A stretch of DNA of 64,000 nucleotides from Bog-473 sp963736525 (GTDB lineage: Bacteria; Actinomycetota; Acidimicrobiia; Acidimicrobiales; RAAP-2), in NCBI GenBank assembly GCA_963736525.1, contig CAVTPF010000012.1, positions 124,001-188,000 on the forward strand, in the 5' to 3' direction. This document shows, piece by piece, positions 51,587 to 59,890 of the stretch (the first letter of the stretch is position 1; every line of letters starts with the position of its first letter). Under the pieces are notes generated by a model, which made no database searches, was not told where the DNA came from, and saw only the letters and a list, made by a program, of their open reading frames with translations. A program made the position numbers and the translations under genes.

Positions 51587-52933
51587 ATGGTTATGACCCC
51601 TCAGGCGACGAAAGTTGCTCGGACGGAGGCGGGCACCTCGGAGCGGATAGACAACCGTTGGCCAATGGTCGCGTTGGCCGCCGTCATGATCGTCTTTGTA
51701 TTCCTCGGAATCGTGATCGCCGTGAACACCCCCGCCTACGAGTCGTCCGACGAACCTGGCCACGTAGAGAACATCGAGACGCTGGTCAGCGGGCATTGGT
51801 ACGGGATGAGGTCGAACTGCCAGCCTCCCTGCTCGGGCAACGAGGCCCAGCAGGGCCCGCTCTACTACCTAGTCATGGCAGGGTGGCAGAAGCTCGCTGG
51901 CGTACCAGCCCACGCTCCGTTCCGGGGACAGCTGAGTCCTGGGATCTTCTTTGGCGGCAAAGAATGGTTCGCGCATCACAGCGCCGCCGACCTCAGGTTC
52001 CTCCTCTGGCTCAGGCTGCCCAATGTCATTCTCGGCATGCTCACGGTTTTGTTCGCCTACTTCAGCATTCGGCTCATCACTAAGGATCCCTGGACACCCG
52101 TCGTCGCCGCCTCCTTGGTTGCCTTCCTTCCCCGCTTTGTCTTCCTGTCATCGTTCGTTACCAACGACAACCTGGTGGACCTCCTGGGAGCGGTCCTCGT
52201 CTTCCTGTCTCTCCGTTACGCCAAGGCCCCGAGCCTCTGGCGCATGACGTGGGTGGGCGTAGTCTTCGGGCTTCTCATCACCACGAAGATCTCGACTCTG
52301 TCCCTCGGCCTGGCGATTCTGGCCTTGGCCTGCTTGGTTCCCGGATGGGCGAGGCGTGTCCAGTTCGCTGTGATCGGACTCGGCTCTGCCTTACTGGTGA
52401 GCAGCTGGTACCTCGTCCAAAACACCGTCCGCTACGGCGACCCACTGGCCAGCACCGCCACGATCCGCTACCTGACCAAGCTGAACGGACTCGGTGCGGG
52501 CTTATCCGGGGTCTACGTCGTGGGGGACCCGCTGAGACATGTCTTTGTGAGCGTGCCCAACCGCATCGTGGAATCGTTCTGGTACCAATCGGGATGGAAC
52601 CGCTCCCATTGGCCCTGGGAAGTCAACGTGGCCATCACCATTGGCTTCGCATGCGCTCTCATCGGTCTGGTCGGGCGGCATGTGGAACGCCACACGCTTT
52701 TCACCCTCGGAGCCCTCTCTATTGCTGCGCTGCTCGCCGTCTGGGCCGTGTCATTTCAGACCGGGACCTATCAGGCACGCTACGCCTACTTTGGCCTAGT
52801 GGCCATCTGCGGGCTGGCGGCGTTGGGTCTCGAACGGTGGCGGTTGCTCGTTCGCTTTTTGCTCCCATTAGCTGGGCTGGTTGGGACGGCGGTGGCAATT
52901 CAGCAGGACGTTCTGGCAGTCCACTGGACCTGA
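51587..52933 (+). CDS. Integral membrane glycosyltransferase (GT39/ArnT-like)
   Basis: The 448-aa protein has about 11 membrane helices. The first is WPMVALAAVMIVFVFLGIVI, followed directly by the extracytoplasmic loop AYESSDEPGHVENIETLVSG. The acidic DEP.H motif after TM1 is characteristic of polyprenyl-phosphate-sugar-dependent GT-C enzymes (GT39/ArnT/PMT). NEAQQGPLYYLVMAGW and RLPNVILGMLTVLFAYFSIR also fit. It would transfer a sugar from a lipid-linked donor to a protein or lipid outside the membrane. The ribosome-binding site is weak; ATG 51593 is an alternative start. It may decorate the secreted neighbour, but this is speculation. Confidence 0.8.
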   Translation: MVMTPQATKVARTEAGTSERIDNRWPMVALAAVMIVFVFLGIVIAVNTPAYESSDEPGHVENIETLVSGHWYGMRSNCQPPCSGNEAQQGPLYYLVMAGWQKLAGVPAHAPFRGQLSPGIFFGGKEWFAHHSAADLRFLLWLRLPNVILGMLTVLFAYFSIRLITKDPWTPVVAASLVAFLPRFVFLSSFVTNDNLVDLLGAVLVFLSLRYAKAPSLWRMTWVGVVFGLLITTKISTLSLGLAILALACLVPGWARRVQFAVIGLGSALLVSSWYLVQNTVRYGDPLASTATIRYLTKLNGLGAGLSGVYVVGDPLRHVFVSVPNRIVESFWYQSGWNRSHWPWEVNVAITIGFACALIGLVGRHVERHTLFTLGALSIAALLAVWAVSFQTGTYQARYAYFGLVAICGLAALGLERWRLLVRFLLPLAGLVGTAVAIQQDVLAVHWT

Positions 52934-53524
52934 ACGCGAACCGGACACAGGACGAGTTGCGGCGCGACCGGAGGTTCCTCGGGGATTGTGGACACGAGCG
53001 ACAAGCGTTCGACGGCTCGCCGCTTGACAGGTAATGACAGCGAGTCCCCGACCAAACGGGGTCCGATAGCCATCAACCGCAACCAACGACGGGGTCGCAT
53101 GAGCGCAGTTCAGAGCCACTCCGAGCAACTGTGTCCAACCACGACCTAGCCGAAGGTCCAGACTCATAACCCGAGGGGTCAAAATCCCCACGTGGTCCGG
53201 GCGTACCGGGCTTCGGTAGGGGTCACAGACGCCGGCCGAGAGGCTGCTTAGGAGCGCGCTTCGGGGATTGGTCGGCAGTAACGCGTTTTCCACTGACGTT
53301 GACTGCCAAGGTGGGCGGGAGGGTGACGGCGTGCTCCCTGAGTGCGTGGGCAGCGGCGCGGGAACTGAGTCCGAAGGTTGAGCAATTGATCGATTCGTCA
53401 GATGATCGCTTCGCGAGGTATGCTTCTTCAGCTCCAGTTCGTTACGCACTCTTTGATGCCCAACCCAAGAGAAGCGGTGTCCACTCACACGACCCTCGAA
53501 GCCGATCAGCGCCCTTATCCGACG
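52934..53524. other. Intergenic stretch of 590 bases, one tRNA-like fragment
   Basis: At 53159-53190 the bases CAGACTCATAACCCGAG, then GGGGTCAAAATCCCC look like an anticodon-loop and T-arm from a Met-type tRNA, sharing CTCATAACCCGA with the intact tRNA at 5759. No full cloverleaf can be made. No protein-coding gene is supported. Confidence 0.35.
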
Positions 53525-53959
53525 ATGTCGGCATCTGGCGCTCGGCTGAAGTCGATTCGATCGGTGGCGGCGCTGACGTTCTTTGAGCAGTTCGCTGCGC
53601 CGATCCATGGCGTTCCCCGACGTGTCGATGCGTGGGGGGCGTTCGAGGACGCCAGCACCCTGATCGGCGCCGTTGCCCTGGCGCGCGTGTCAGGAACCAC
53701 GTTCTGGGCCCAGGTCGCGATCGCACCCGAGCGCCGACGCCTGGGCATCGGCGGGGAGTTGCTCGACATCGCGATCCGGACAGCCTCCGAGGGTGGGGGA
53801 CGGAGGCTGATCGGTTCGTACCCGGCCTGTGCCATCGAGCCGCGAGTGCTCGTCGAATCGCTGCCGCTCACGGTCGCTCGGCGGGTCGAGCACGGTTTGA
53901 CCGAGATCGTGCTCTTCATCCCGGAGTCGCCAGCGAGAACACCAGGAGGACAGACGTGA
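53525..53959 (+). CDS. GNAT-family acetyltransferase
   Basis: The protein is about 144 aa from ATG 53525; an upstream ATG at 53402 gives 185 aa, but the extra part has poor codon use. The acetyl-CoA motif is AQVAIAPERRRLGIGGELLD (R/Q-xx-G-x-G/A as RRRLGIGG), followed by RTASEGGGRRLIGSYPA and TVARRVEHGLTEIVLFIPE. The stop overlaps the PEP carboxykinase start (GTGA), so both are co-translated. Acetylation-based control of the carboxykinase is an attractive idea but unproven. Confidence 0.75.
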   Translation: MSASGARLKSIRSVAALTFFEQFAAPIHGVPRRVDAWGAFEDASTLIGAVALARVSGTTFWAQVAIAPERRRLGIGGELLDIAIRTASEGGGRRLIGSYPACAIEPRVLVESLPLTVARRVEHGLTEIVLFIPESPARTPGGQT

Positions 53960-55770
53960 GTGCAGAGGTTCCCCACAAGGCGTTGTATGAGTGGGTGCAA
54001 GAATGGGCGGAGCTCTTTCAGCCGAGCGCTCTGCACTGGTGCGACGGATCGGTGCAGGAATACGCGGAGCTGTGCCGCCGACTCGTGGAGGCCGGGACGC
54101 TGGTCCCGCTGGCCGCCGAGCGGCGCCCGGGAAGCTACCTATGCCGCTCGGATCCGGGTGACGTGGCCCGGGTCGAGGACCGGACTTTCATCTGCAGCGA
54201 GCACGCCGAGGATGCCGGGCCGACCAACAACTGGCAGGACCCCGCCGAGATGCGGTTCGAGCTGCGAGAGCTGTACCGGGGTTCGATGCGAGGCCGCACC
54301 ATGTACGTGGTCCCGTTCTCCATGGGACCCCTTGGCAGCCCCATCGCCCACATCGGCGTGCAGCTGACCGACTCGGCCTACGTGGCAGCGTCGATGCGGA
54401 TCATGACCCGGATGGGCCAGGGTGCGCTCGAACAGCTCGGAACCGACCGCCCCTTCGTGCCGTGCGTCCATTCGGTGGGGATGCCGCTCGACGAGGGCCA
54501 AGAGGACGTGTCCTGGCCCTGCGATCCGAACCGCAAGTACATCGTCCATTTTCCCGAGACGCGCGAGATCTGGTCCTACGGCTCGGGCTACGGCGGCAAC
54601 GCCCTGTTGGGGAAGAAGTGCTTCGCCCTGCGCATCGCCTCTGTGATGGCCCGCCACGACGGCTGGCTGGCTGAGCACATGCTGATCCTGAAACTCACCA
54701 ACCCCGAGGGCGAGGCCCGCTACATGGCGGCGGCGTTCCCGAGCGCGTGCGGCAAGACCAACCTGGCCATGGTGGTGCCAACTGTCCCAGGCTGGGAGGC
54801 CGAGACCATCGGCGACGACATCTGCTGGATGAAGTTTGGCTCCGACGGGCGCCTCCGGGCCATCAACCCCGAGTTCGGCATGTTCGGGGTGGCCCCGGGC
54901 ACCGGCACTCACACCAATCCCAACGCCGTCGCCGCGCTCAGCCACGACACGATCTTCACCAACGTGGCCGCCACCGACGAGGGCGACGTATGGTGGGAGG
55001 GTCTCAGTGAGGAGCCCCCGGCGCACCTGATCGACTGGCGCGGCCAGGACTGGACACCGGAGTCCGCGACCCCCGCCGCCCACCCCAACAGCCGTTTCAC
55101 AGCCGCGCTCTCCCAGGTGCCCTCGATCGCCCCTGAATGGGAGGATCCCGAGGGGGTCCCGATCTCGGCCATCCTCTTCGGCGGGCGCCGCGCCTCGGTG
55201 GCGCCGCTGGTCACCGAGGCGTTCGACTGGTCCCACGGGGTGTTCCTCGGCTCGATCATGGCGTCGGAGACCACTGCGGCGGCGGCAGGCGCCGTCGGCA
55301 CCTTGCGGCGCGATCCCTTCGCCATGCTGCCCTTCTGCGGCTATCACATGGGCGACTACTTCGCCCACTGGCTCAACGTCGGGGCCGGGGTCAAGGACCA
55401 ATCGCTGCTGCCCAAGATCTTCTACGTGAACTGGTTCCGCCGCGGCGCCGACGGCACGTTCCTCTGGCCCGGCTACGGCGAGAACTCCCGCGTGCTGGCC
55501 TGGATCTTCGACCGCTGCGCCGGCGAAGGCGGCGCCATCGAGACCCCAATCGGGCGCCTGCCCGACACCGGCGCCCTCAACACCGGGGGACTGGACCTCG
55601 CTCCCGAGCGGCTCGACGAACTCTTGGCCGTGGACCACGACGCGTGGCGTAACGAGGTCGATCTCATCGAGGAGCACTACGCCCGCTTCGGCCACCGGCT
55701 GCCCGACGCACTGCGCGACCAGCTCCTCGCTCTCGACAAGCGGCTGGCCGCAGAAACCCTGACGCCCTGA
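53956..55770 (+). CDS. pckG: Phosphoenolpyruvate carboxykinase (GTP)
   Basis: The 604-aa protein starts GTG 53956 with AGGAGG upstream and a 4-base overlap with the GNAT gene. GTP-type PEPCK hallmarks: MYVVPFSMGPLGSPIAHIGV, GSGYGGNALLGKKCFALRIA, the P-loop with reactive Cys AAAFPSACGKTNLAMV, metal site ETIGDDICWMKFG, INPEFGMFGVAPGTG and the guanine region PKIFYVNWFRRG. It converts oxaloacetate and GTP to PEP, CO2 and GDP in gluconeogenesis. All catalytic motifs are intact. It lies upstream of the hydrogenase-like operon with 7 bases between stop and next start, so the transcripts may be joined. Confidence 0.97.
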   Translation: MSAEVPHKALYEWVQEWAELFQPSALHWCDGSVQEYAELCRRLVEAGTLVPLAAERRPGSYLCRSDPGDVARVEDRTFICSEHAEDAGPTNNWQDPAEMRFELRELYRGSMRGRTMYVVPFSMGPLGSPIAHIGVQLTDSAYVAASMRIMTRMGQGALEQLGTDRPFVPCVHSVGMPLDEGQEDVSWPCDPNRKYIVHFPETREIWSYGSGYGGNALLGKKCFALRIASVMARHDGWLAEHMLILKLTNPEGEARYMAAAFPSACGKTNLAMVVPTVPGWEAETIGDDICWMKFGSDGRLRAINPEFGMFGVAPGTGTHTNPNAVAALSHDTIFTNVAATDEGDVWWEGLSEEPPAHLIDWRGQDWTPESATPAAHPNSRFTAALSQVPSIAPEWEDPEGVPISAILFGGRRASVAPLVTEAFDWSHGVFLGSIMASETTAAAAGAVGTLRRDPFAMLPFCGYHMGDYFAHWLNVGAGVKDQSLLPKIFYVNWFRRGADGTFLWPGYGENSRVLAWIFDRCAGEGGAIETPIGRLPDTGALNTGGLDLAPERLDELLAVDHDAWRNEVDLIEEHYARFGHRLPDALRDQLLALDKRLAAETLTP

Positions 55771-55777
55771 CGCCCGG

Positions 55778-56275
55778 GTGGGAAAGGGAACGATTCGAGA
55801 GATCCGACGACGGCTGGGCCAGCGCCCCGCCCCCCTCGCCGCGCCGGCCGTCGCCGGTGGTGCCGCCCCCGAGGCCGCGAGACGCAACCGGGGCTCGCTC
55901 CAGCTCCGCCAGGTGGACGCCGGGTCGTGCAACGGCTGCGAACTCGAGATCGCCTCGTGCTTCTCCCCGACATATGACGCAGAACGCTTCGGCATCCGCC
56001 TCGAGGCGTCCCCACGCCACACCGACGGGCTGCTCGTGACGGGACCGGTCACCCACAACATGGCCGACCCGTTGCGCAAGACCTACGAGGCAGTGCCCGA
56101 ACCCAAGCTGGTGGTGGCGGTCGGGGACTGCGCCCGGGACTGCGGGGTGTTCCGCGGTGCCTACGGGGTGGCCGGGGCGGTAGCGGACGTCGTGCGGGTC
56201 GACGTCGAGATCCCCGGCTGCCCGCCTGACCCCGAAGCCATCATCGCCGCGCTACGGAGCCTGTCGGGGAGGTGA
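55778..56275 (+). CDS. Hydrogenase-related complex small subunit (NuoB/HyfI-like)
   Basis: The 165-aa protein starts GTG 55778. The NuoB/HycG-like Fe-S domain begins RQVDAGSCNGCELEIASCFS and continues DGLLVTGPVTHNMADPLRKT, VVAVGDCARDCGVFRG and IPGCPPDPEAII. The four cysteines for one [4Fe-4S] cluster (CNGC, GDC, PGC) are kept, so electron transfer is expected. The N-terminal ~40 residues are basic. It matches mycobacterial Rv0082 in length and position. First gene of a six-gene run with overlapping stops and starts. Confidence 0.88.
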   Translation: MGKGTIREIRRRLGQRPAPLAAPAVAGGAAPEAARRNRGSLQLRQVDAGSCNGCELEIASCFSPTYDAERFGIRLEASPRHTDGLLVTGPVTHNMADPLRKTYEAVPEPKLVVAVGDCARDCGVFRGAYGVAGAVADVVRVDVEIPGCPPDPEAIIAALRSLSGR

Positions 56276-58278
56276 GGACCGACCTTTTGGTGGCCACGGC
56301 CCTGCTCGGCCTGGTCGCCTCACTGGCCGGTGCCGCGGCGCCGCCACGCGCTCGCGTCCGCTTGTCGGTCGCCCTCACCGTGGCCGCCTGCGTATGCGGG
56401 TTCGCGCTGGCCGCCGACGTGCTCGCCAGCGGCAACGCCGCCACGGTGCACACCAGCCAGCTACTCCCGCTACTCGGCTTCTCTCTTCGTCTCGATCGAC
56501 TCGGGGCACTCTTCGTCGCCATCGCGGCGGGCATCGGGCTGTGCGCCATGGTCTTTCGCCTCGGCTACCGCGGCCACGGACTCGCCAGCCGCACCGGGTC
56601 GTGCGTGCTGCCCCTCTTCGTCACGACCCTGCTGCTCGTGCCGGCCGCGTCCGCCGTCGGCACCTTCTTGTTCCTCTGGGAGCTGATGGCGGTGACGTCC
56701 CTGCTGTTGGTCCTGGCCGACCACCGCGTCCGCGACGAGGTGCAGCGGGCGGGCCAGTGGTACGGGGTAATGACCCAGTTCGGGGCGGCTGCGTTGCTCC
56801 TGGCGCTGGTGCTGCTGGCCGAGCGCGCCGGGAGCCAGTCCTTCGCCGTGATCGCCCAGCACGGCCCGCACCTCGCTCCCTGGGTGCGCTCGACGGCGTT
56901 CGTGCTGGCGGTCGTCGGGTTCGCTTCGAAAGCGGGTGCGGTGCCGTTGCACGTGTGGCTGCCGCGCGCCCATCCCGAGGCGCCCGGCCCGGTCTCGGCT
57001 CTCATGTCGGCGGCCATGGTCAACCTGGGCATCTACGGAATCATCCGGGTCGGCGACACTCTCCTCGGCGGTGGACCGGCGTGGTGGTGGCTCCTTGTCA
57101 TGGCGCTCGGCGGGCTCTCTGCGCTCTTCGGTGCCTTGCACTCCTCGACCAGCACCGATCTGAAACGACTGCTGGCGTACTCGACGACCGACAACGTCGG
57201 TCTCATGCTGCTTGGGGTGGGGGCCTCCGGTCTGTTCGCCGCCACCGGGCATCGCCCGCTTGCGGTGGTCGCCCTCGTCGCAGCCCTCTTGCACGTCGTG
57301 TTCCACGCCGTCTTCAAAGGCTCGCTGTTCCTCTCGGCCAGCTCGCTCCAGCAGGCAACCGGCCTGCGCGACCTGGACCGGCTCGGTGGCCTGGTGCGGC
57401 GGCTTCCGCTCAGCACCCCCGTGTTCATCCTGGCCGGACTGGCCATCTGCGCCCTGCCGCCTTTGTGCGGCTTCGTGAGCGAGTGGCTACTGCTGCAGAG
57501 CCTGCTCCACGGGCTGCCCTCGGCCGACACTGCCGTCCAGGTCGCCATGCCGCTCGGGGTGGGTGTGCTGGCGCTCACCGGTGGGTTGACCGCGGCCACG
57601 TTCGTCAAAGCCATCGGGGTCAGTCTCCTCGGCCAGGCGCGCAGCGATGGCGCCGGGTCGGCGAACGAGGTCCCGGCCACCATGTGGGGCGGCGCCGCGC
57701 TGCTGGCCCTGCTATGTGTGGTCTTCGGCGTCGCCCCCTTTCTGGTGCTCCCTGCCGTGGTCGATGCGGCGCGCAGCGGCCTTGGCTACGGCGCGGCGCA
57801 CCCCGTGGCGCAGGGGTGGAGCGTCGGGCTCACCGGGGTGCGGGGGATGCTCGCTCCGGGGCTGTTGGCTATCGGGCTGGTCGTCGCGGTGTCGCTCGCC
57901 GCCGGTGTCCGCCAGGTGGCCCAGCGCGGGGCGTTGCGGCGGACCGAGGCGTGGGGGTGTGGGAGAGAGGTCCAGACGGCGCGCATGCAATACACGGCAA
58001 CGTCGTTCGCCGAACCGTTGGCCCGCGTATTCGAGGACGTGCTTGGTCCGACCCACGACCTCGACGTCAGCCACAGCGCCGAGTCCCGCTACTACGTCGA
58101 GTCGGCGGCGTTCCACACCACGACCCACGACGCCTTCGAGCGCCACGGCTACCGCCCCCTCTCGGCGGCGCTCGGGTGGTGGGGCCGCCAGGCGCGCCGC
58201 GTCCCCAACGGCAGCGTGCACCGCTATCTGGCCTTCGGCCTCGCCGCCCTGGTCGTCGTGCTGGTGGTCGTCGCATGA
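56272..58278 (+). CDS. Antiporter-like membrane subunit (HyfB/NuoL type)
   Basis: The 668-aa protein has about 16 hydrophobic segments and starts GTG in a 4-base overlap. Complex I antiporter motifs: FLWELMAVTSLLLVLADH (TM5 Glu), KAGAVPLHVWLPRAHPEAPG (TM7 Lys plus HP loop), PVSALMSAAMVNLGIYGI and SSTSTDLKRLLAYSTTDNVG. It is expected to pump protons or sodium. It corresponds to mycobacterial Rv0083 and to HycC/HyfB of formate hydrogenlyase. Confidence 0.9.
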   Translation: MRTDLLVATALLGLVASLAGAAAPPRARVRLSVALTVAACVCGFALAADVLASGNAATVHTSQLLPLLGFSLRLDRLGALFVAIAAGIGLCAMVFRLGYRGHGLASRTGSCVLPLFVTTLLLVPAASAVGTFLFLWELMAVTSLLLVLADHRVRDEVQRAGQWYGVMTQFGAAALLLALVLLAERAGSQSFAVIAQHGPHLAPWVRSTAFVLAVVGFASKAGAVPLHVWLPRAHPEAPGPVSALMSAAMVNLGIYGIIRVGDTLLGGGPAWWWLLVMALGGLSALFGALHSSTSTDLKRLLAYSTTDNVGLMLLGVGASGLFAATGHRPLAVVALVAALLHVVFHAVFKGSLFLSASSLQQATGLRDLDRLGGLVRRLPLSTPVFILAGLAICALPPLCGFVSEWLLLQSLLHGLPSADTAVQVAMPLGVGVLALTGGLTAATFVKAIGVSLLGQARSDGAGSANEVPATMWGGAALLALLCVVFGVAPFLVLPAVVDAARSGLGYGAAHPVAQGWSVGLTGVRGMLAPGLLAIGLVVAVSLAAGVRQVAQRGALRRTEAWGCGREVQTARMQYTATSFAEPLARVFEDVLGPTHDLDVSHSAESRYYVESAAFHTTTHDAFERHGYRPLSAALGWWGRQARRVPNGSVHRYLAFGLAALVVVLVVVA

Positions 58279-59234
58279 GCGCGCACTGGCCACTCACCTC
58301 CGTCGTGGCCGTCGCCGTGCTCCAGGTGGTCAGCGTGGTCGTGGGCGGCCCGCTGCTCACGGGCCTCATGCGCAAGACCCGCTGCCGCCTCGAAGGTCGG
58401 GCCGGCCCGCCCATCCGCCAGCCGCTGCTCGACCTGCGCAAGCTCATGCGCAAGGAGCGCACCCGCCCGGAGGGGGCCAGCTGGGTCTTCTCGGCGGCCC
58501 CCGTCGTGCTCGTGGGATCGATCGCGGTCGCTGCTGCGATCACGCCGCTCCTGGGCACCGCCCCCGCCTTCGGCTGGTCGGCCGACCTGTTCGCGGTGGT
58601 GTTCCTGCTGCTCTTGGGCTCGGTGGCCCTCGCCCTCGGGGCCCTCGACACGGGGACGGCGTTCGGAGGCATGGGAGCGAGCCGGGCCATGACCATCGGA
58701 GCGCTCAGCGAACCGGCGCTCTTGGTGGCCGTCCTGGCCCTGTCGATCCCGGCCCGGTCGTCGAACCTCCCCGCCATCGTCACCCGTTCCCTGGCCCATC
58801 CGGCCTGGCTCGCCAGCCCCCAGCGCCTCTTGGCCGTGGTGGCCCTCGTGATCGTGATCGTGGCCGAATGCGGTCGCCTGCCCGTGGACAACCCGAGCAC
58901 CCACCTGGAGCTGACGATGATCCACGAGGCCATGGTCCTCGAATTCGCCGGTCCCGACCTCGCCCTGGTCAAGCTGGCCGAGGCGATGCGCCTCGGGTTC
59001 TTGGTGGCGCTGCTCGCCGTCCTCTTCGTCCCGTGGGGGATCGCCACGGCCCCGGGCGCGGGGCACCTCACCCTCGGGCTGGTGGCGGCCAGCGCCAAGG
59101 TCGCCGCGCTGGGCGTGGCGCTGGCCGCGGCCGAAGTGATGGTGGCCAAGCTTCGTCTCTTCCGGGTACCCGAGTTGATGGCCGGCGCCTTCGTCCTCTC
59201 GGTGCTCGCCGTGATCTCGGTGGTGGTCGCGTGA
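58275..59234 (+). CDS. NuoH/HyfC-like membrane anchor subunit
   Basis: The 319-aa protein starts ATG 58275 (ATGA overlap). Complex I subunit-1 signatures: GRAGPPIRQPLLDLRKLMRK near residue 45, MTIGALSEPALLVAV, AECGRLPVDNPSTHLELTM and IHEAMVLEFAGPDLALVKLA (Glu-rich loops for quinone or coupling). Eight membrane helices. It corresponds to HycD/Rv0084 and holds the soluble arm on the membrane. Confidence 0.92.
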   Translation: MSAHWPLTSVVAVAVLQVVSVVVGGPLLTGLMRKTRCRLEGRAGPPIRQPLLDLRKLMRKERTRPEGASWVFSAAPVVLVGSIAVAAAITPLLGTAPAFGWSADLFAVVFLLLLGSVALALGALDTGTAFGGMGASRAMTIGALSEPALLVAVLALSIPARSSNLPAIVTRSLAHPAWLASPQRLLAVVALVIVIVAECGRLPVDNPSTHLELTMIHEAMVLEFAGPDLALVKLAEAMRLGFLVALLAVLFVPWGIATAPGAGHLTLGLVAASAKVAALGVALAAAEVMVAKLRLFRVPELMAGAFVLSVLAVISVVVA

Positions 59235-59890
59235 GCGGGCAGACCTTCAACTCGTCGCTCACCTTCTTCGTCGGTGCGGTGCTCGTCTGTGCCGTGGCCG
59301 TCCTGTGGCTGAGCGCAGTGCGCGCCGTGGTGCGGGTGCTGGCGGTCCAGGGCCTCGCCCTCGGCGCAGTGGCCGCCACCCTCGGCTTCCACGTCCACGA
59401 CGCCGGTCTCGTCGCCACGGCAGTGGTCGTGGTGGCGATCAAGGCGGTGGTCATCCCGGCGCTGCTGCGGCGTATCGGATCGGTCGACGCGACAGACCGC
59501 GAGCGACGCCCGCTGGTGAACGTCCCGGCGTCCCTGGTCGTCTCCGCCGCCTTGATCCTGCTCGCCTTCGCCTCCACTCACGTGCTCTCGCGCGTGGTCG
59601 CCGGCACAGCTGGATCGCTGGTCCCGGTGGGCTTTGCCACCTTGCTCGTCGGGTTCTTCGTGCTGGTGGCTCGCCGTCGGCCGATCTTTCAGATCGTGGG
59701 GCTGTTGCTCGTCGACAACGGCATCGCCCTCGTCGCGTTCCTCGTCACCGCGGGGGTGCCCTTCCTGATTGAGCTCGGAGTCACCCTCGACGTGCTCTTG
59801 GGTGTCGTAGTCCTGATGGTGCTCGCCCAGCGTCTGCACCACGAGTTCGGCGAGATCGATCTGGACGAACTCCAGGAGCTGCACGACTGA
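59231..59890 (+). CDS. HyfE/NuoK-like membrane subunit
   Basis: The 219-aa protein starts GTG 59231 (GTGA overlap). It has about seven helices with the HyfE order: TFFVGAVLVCAVAVLWL, VATAVVVVAIKAVVIPALLR, RPIFQIVGLLLVDNGIALVA and GVTLDVLLGVVVLMVLAQRL, followed by an acidic soluble tail HHEFGEIDLDELQELHD. It combines NuoK-like and NuoJ-like parts. It corresponds to Rv0085 (hycP) in mycobacteria. Confidence 0.88.
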   Translation: MSGQTFNSSLTFFVGAVLVCAVAVLWLSAVRAVVRVLAVQGLALGAVAATLGFHVHDAGLVATAVVVVAIKAVVIPALLRRIGSVDATDRERRPLVNVPASLVVSAALILLAFASTHVLSRVVAGTAGSLVPVGFATLLVGFFVLVARRRPIFQIVGLLLVDNGIALVAFLVTAGVPFLIELGVTLDVLLGVVVLMVLAQRLHHEFGEIDLDELQELHD

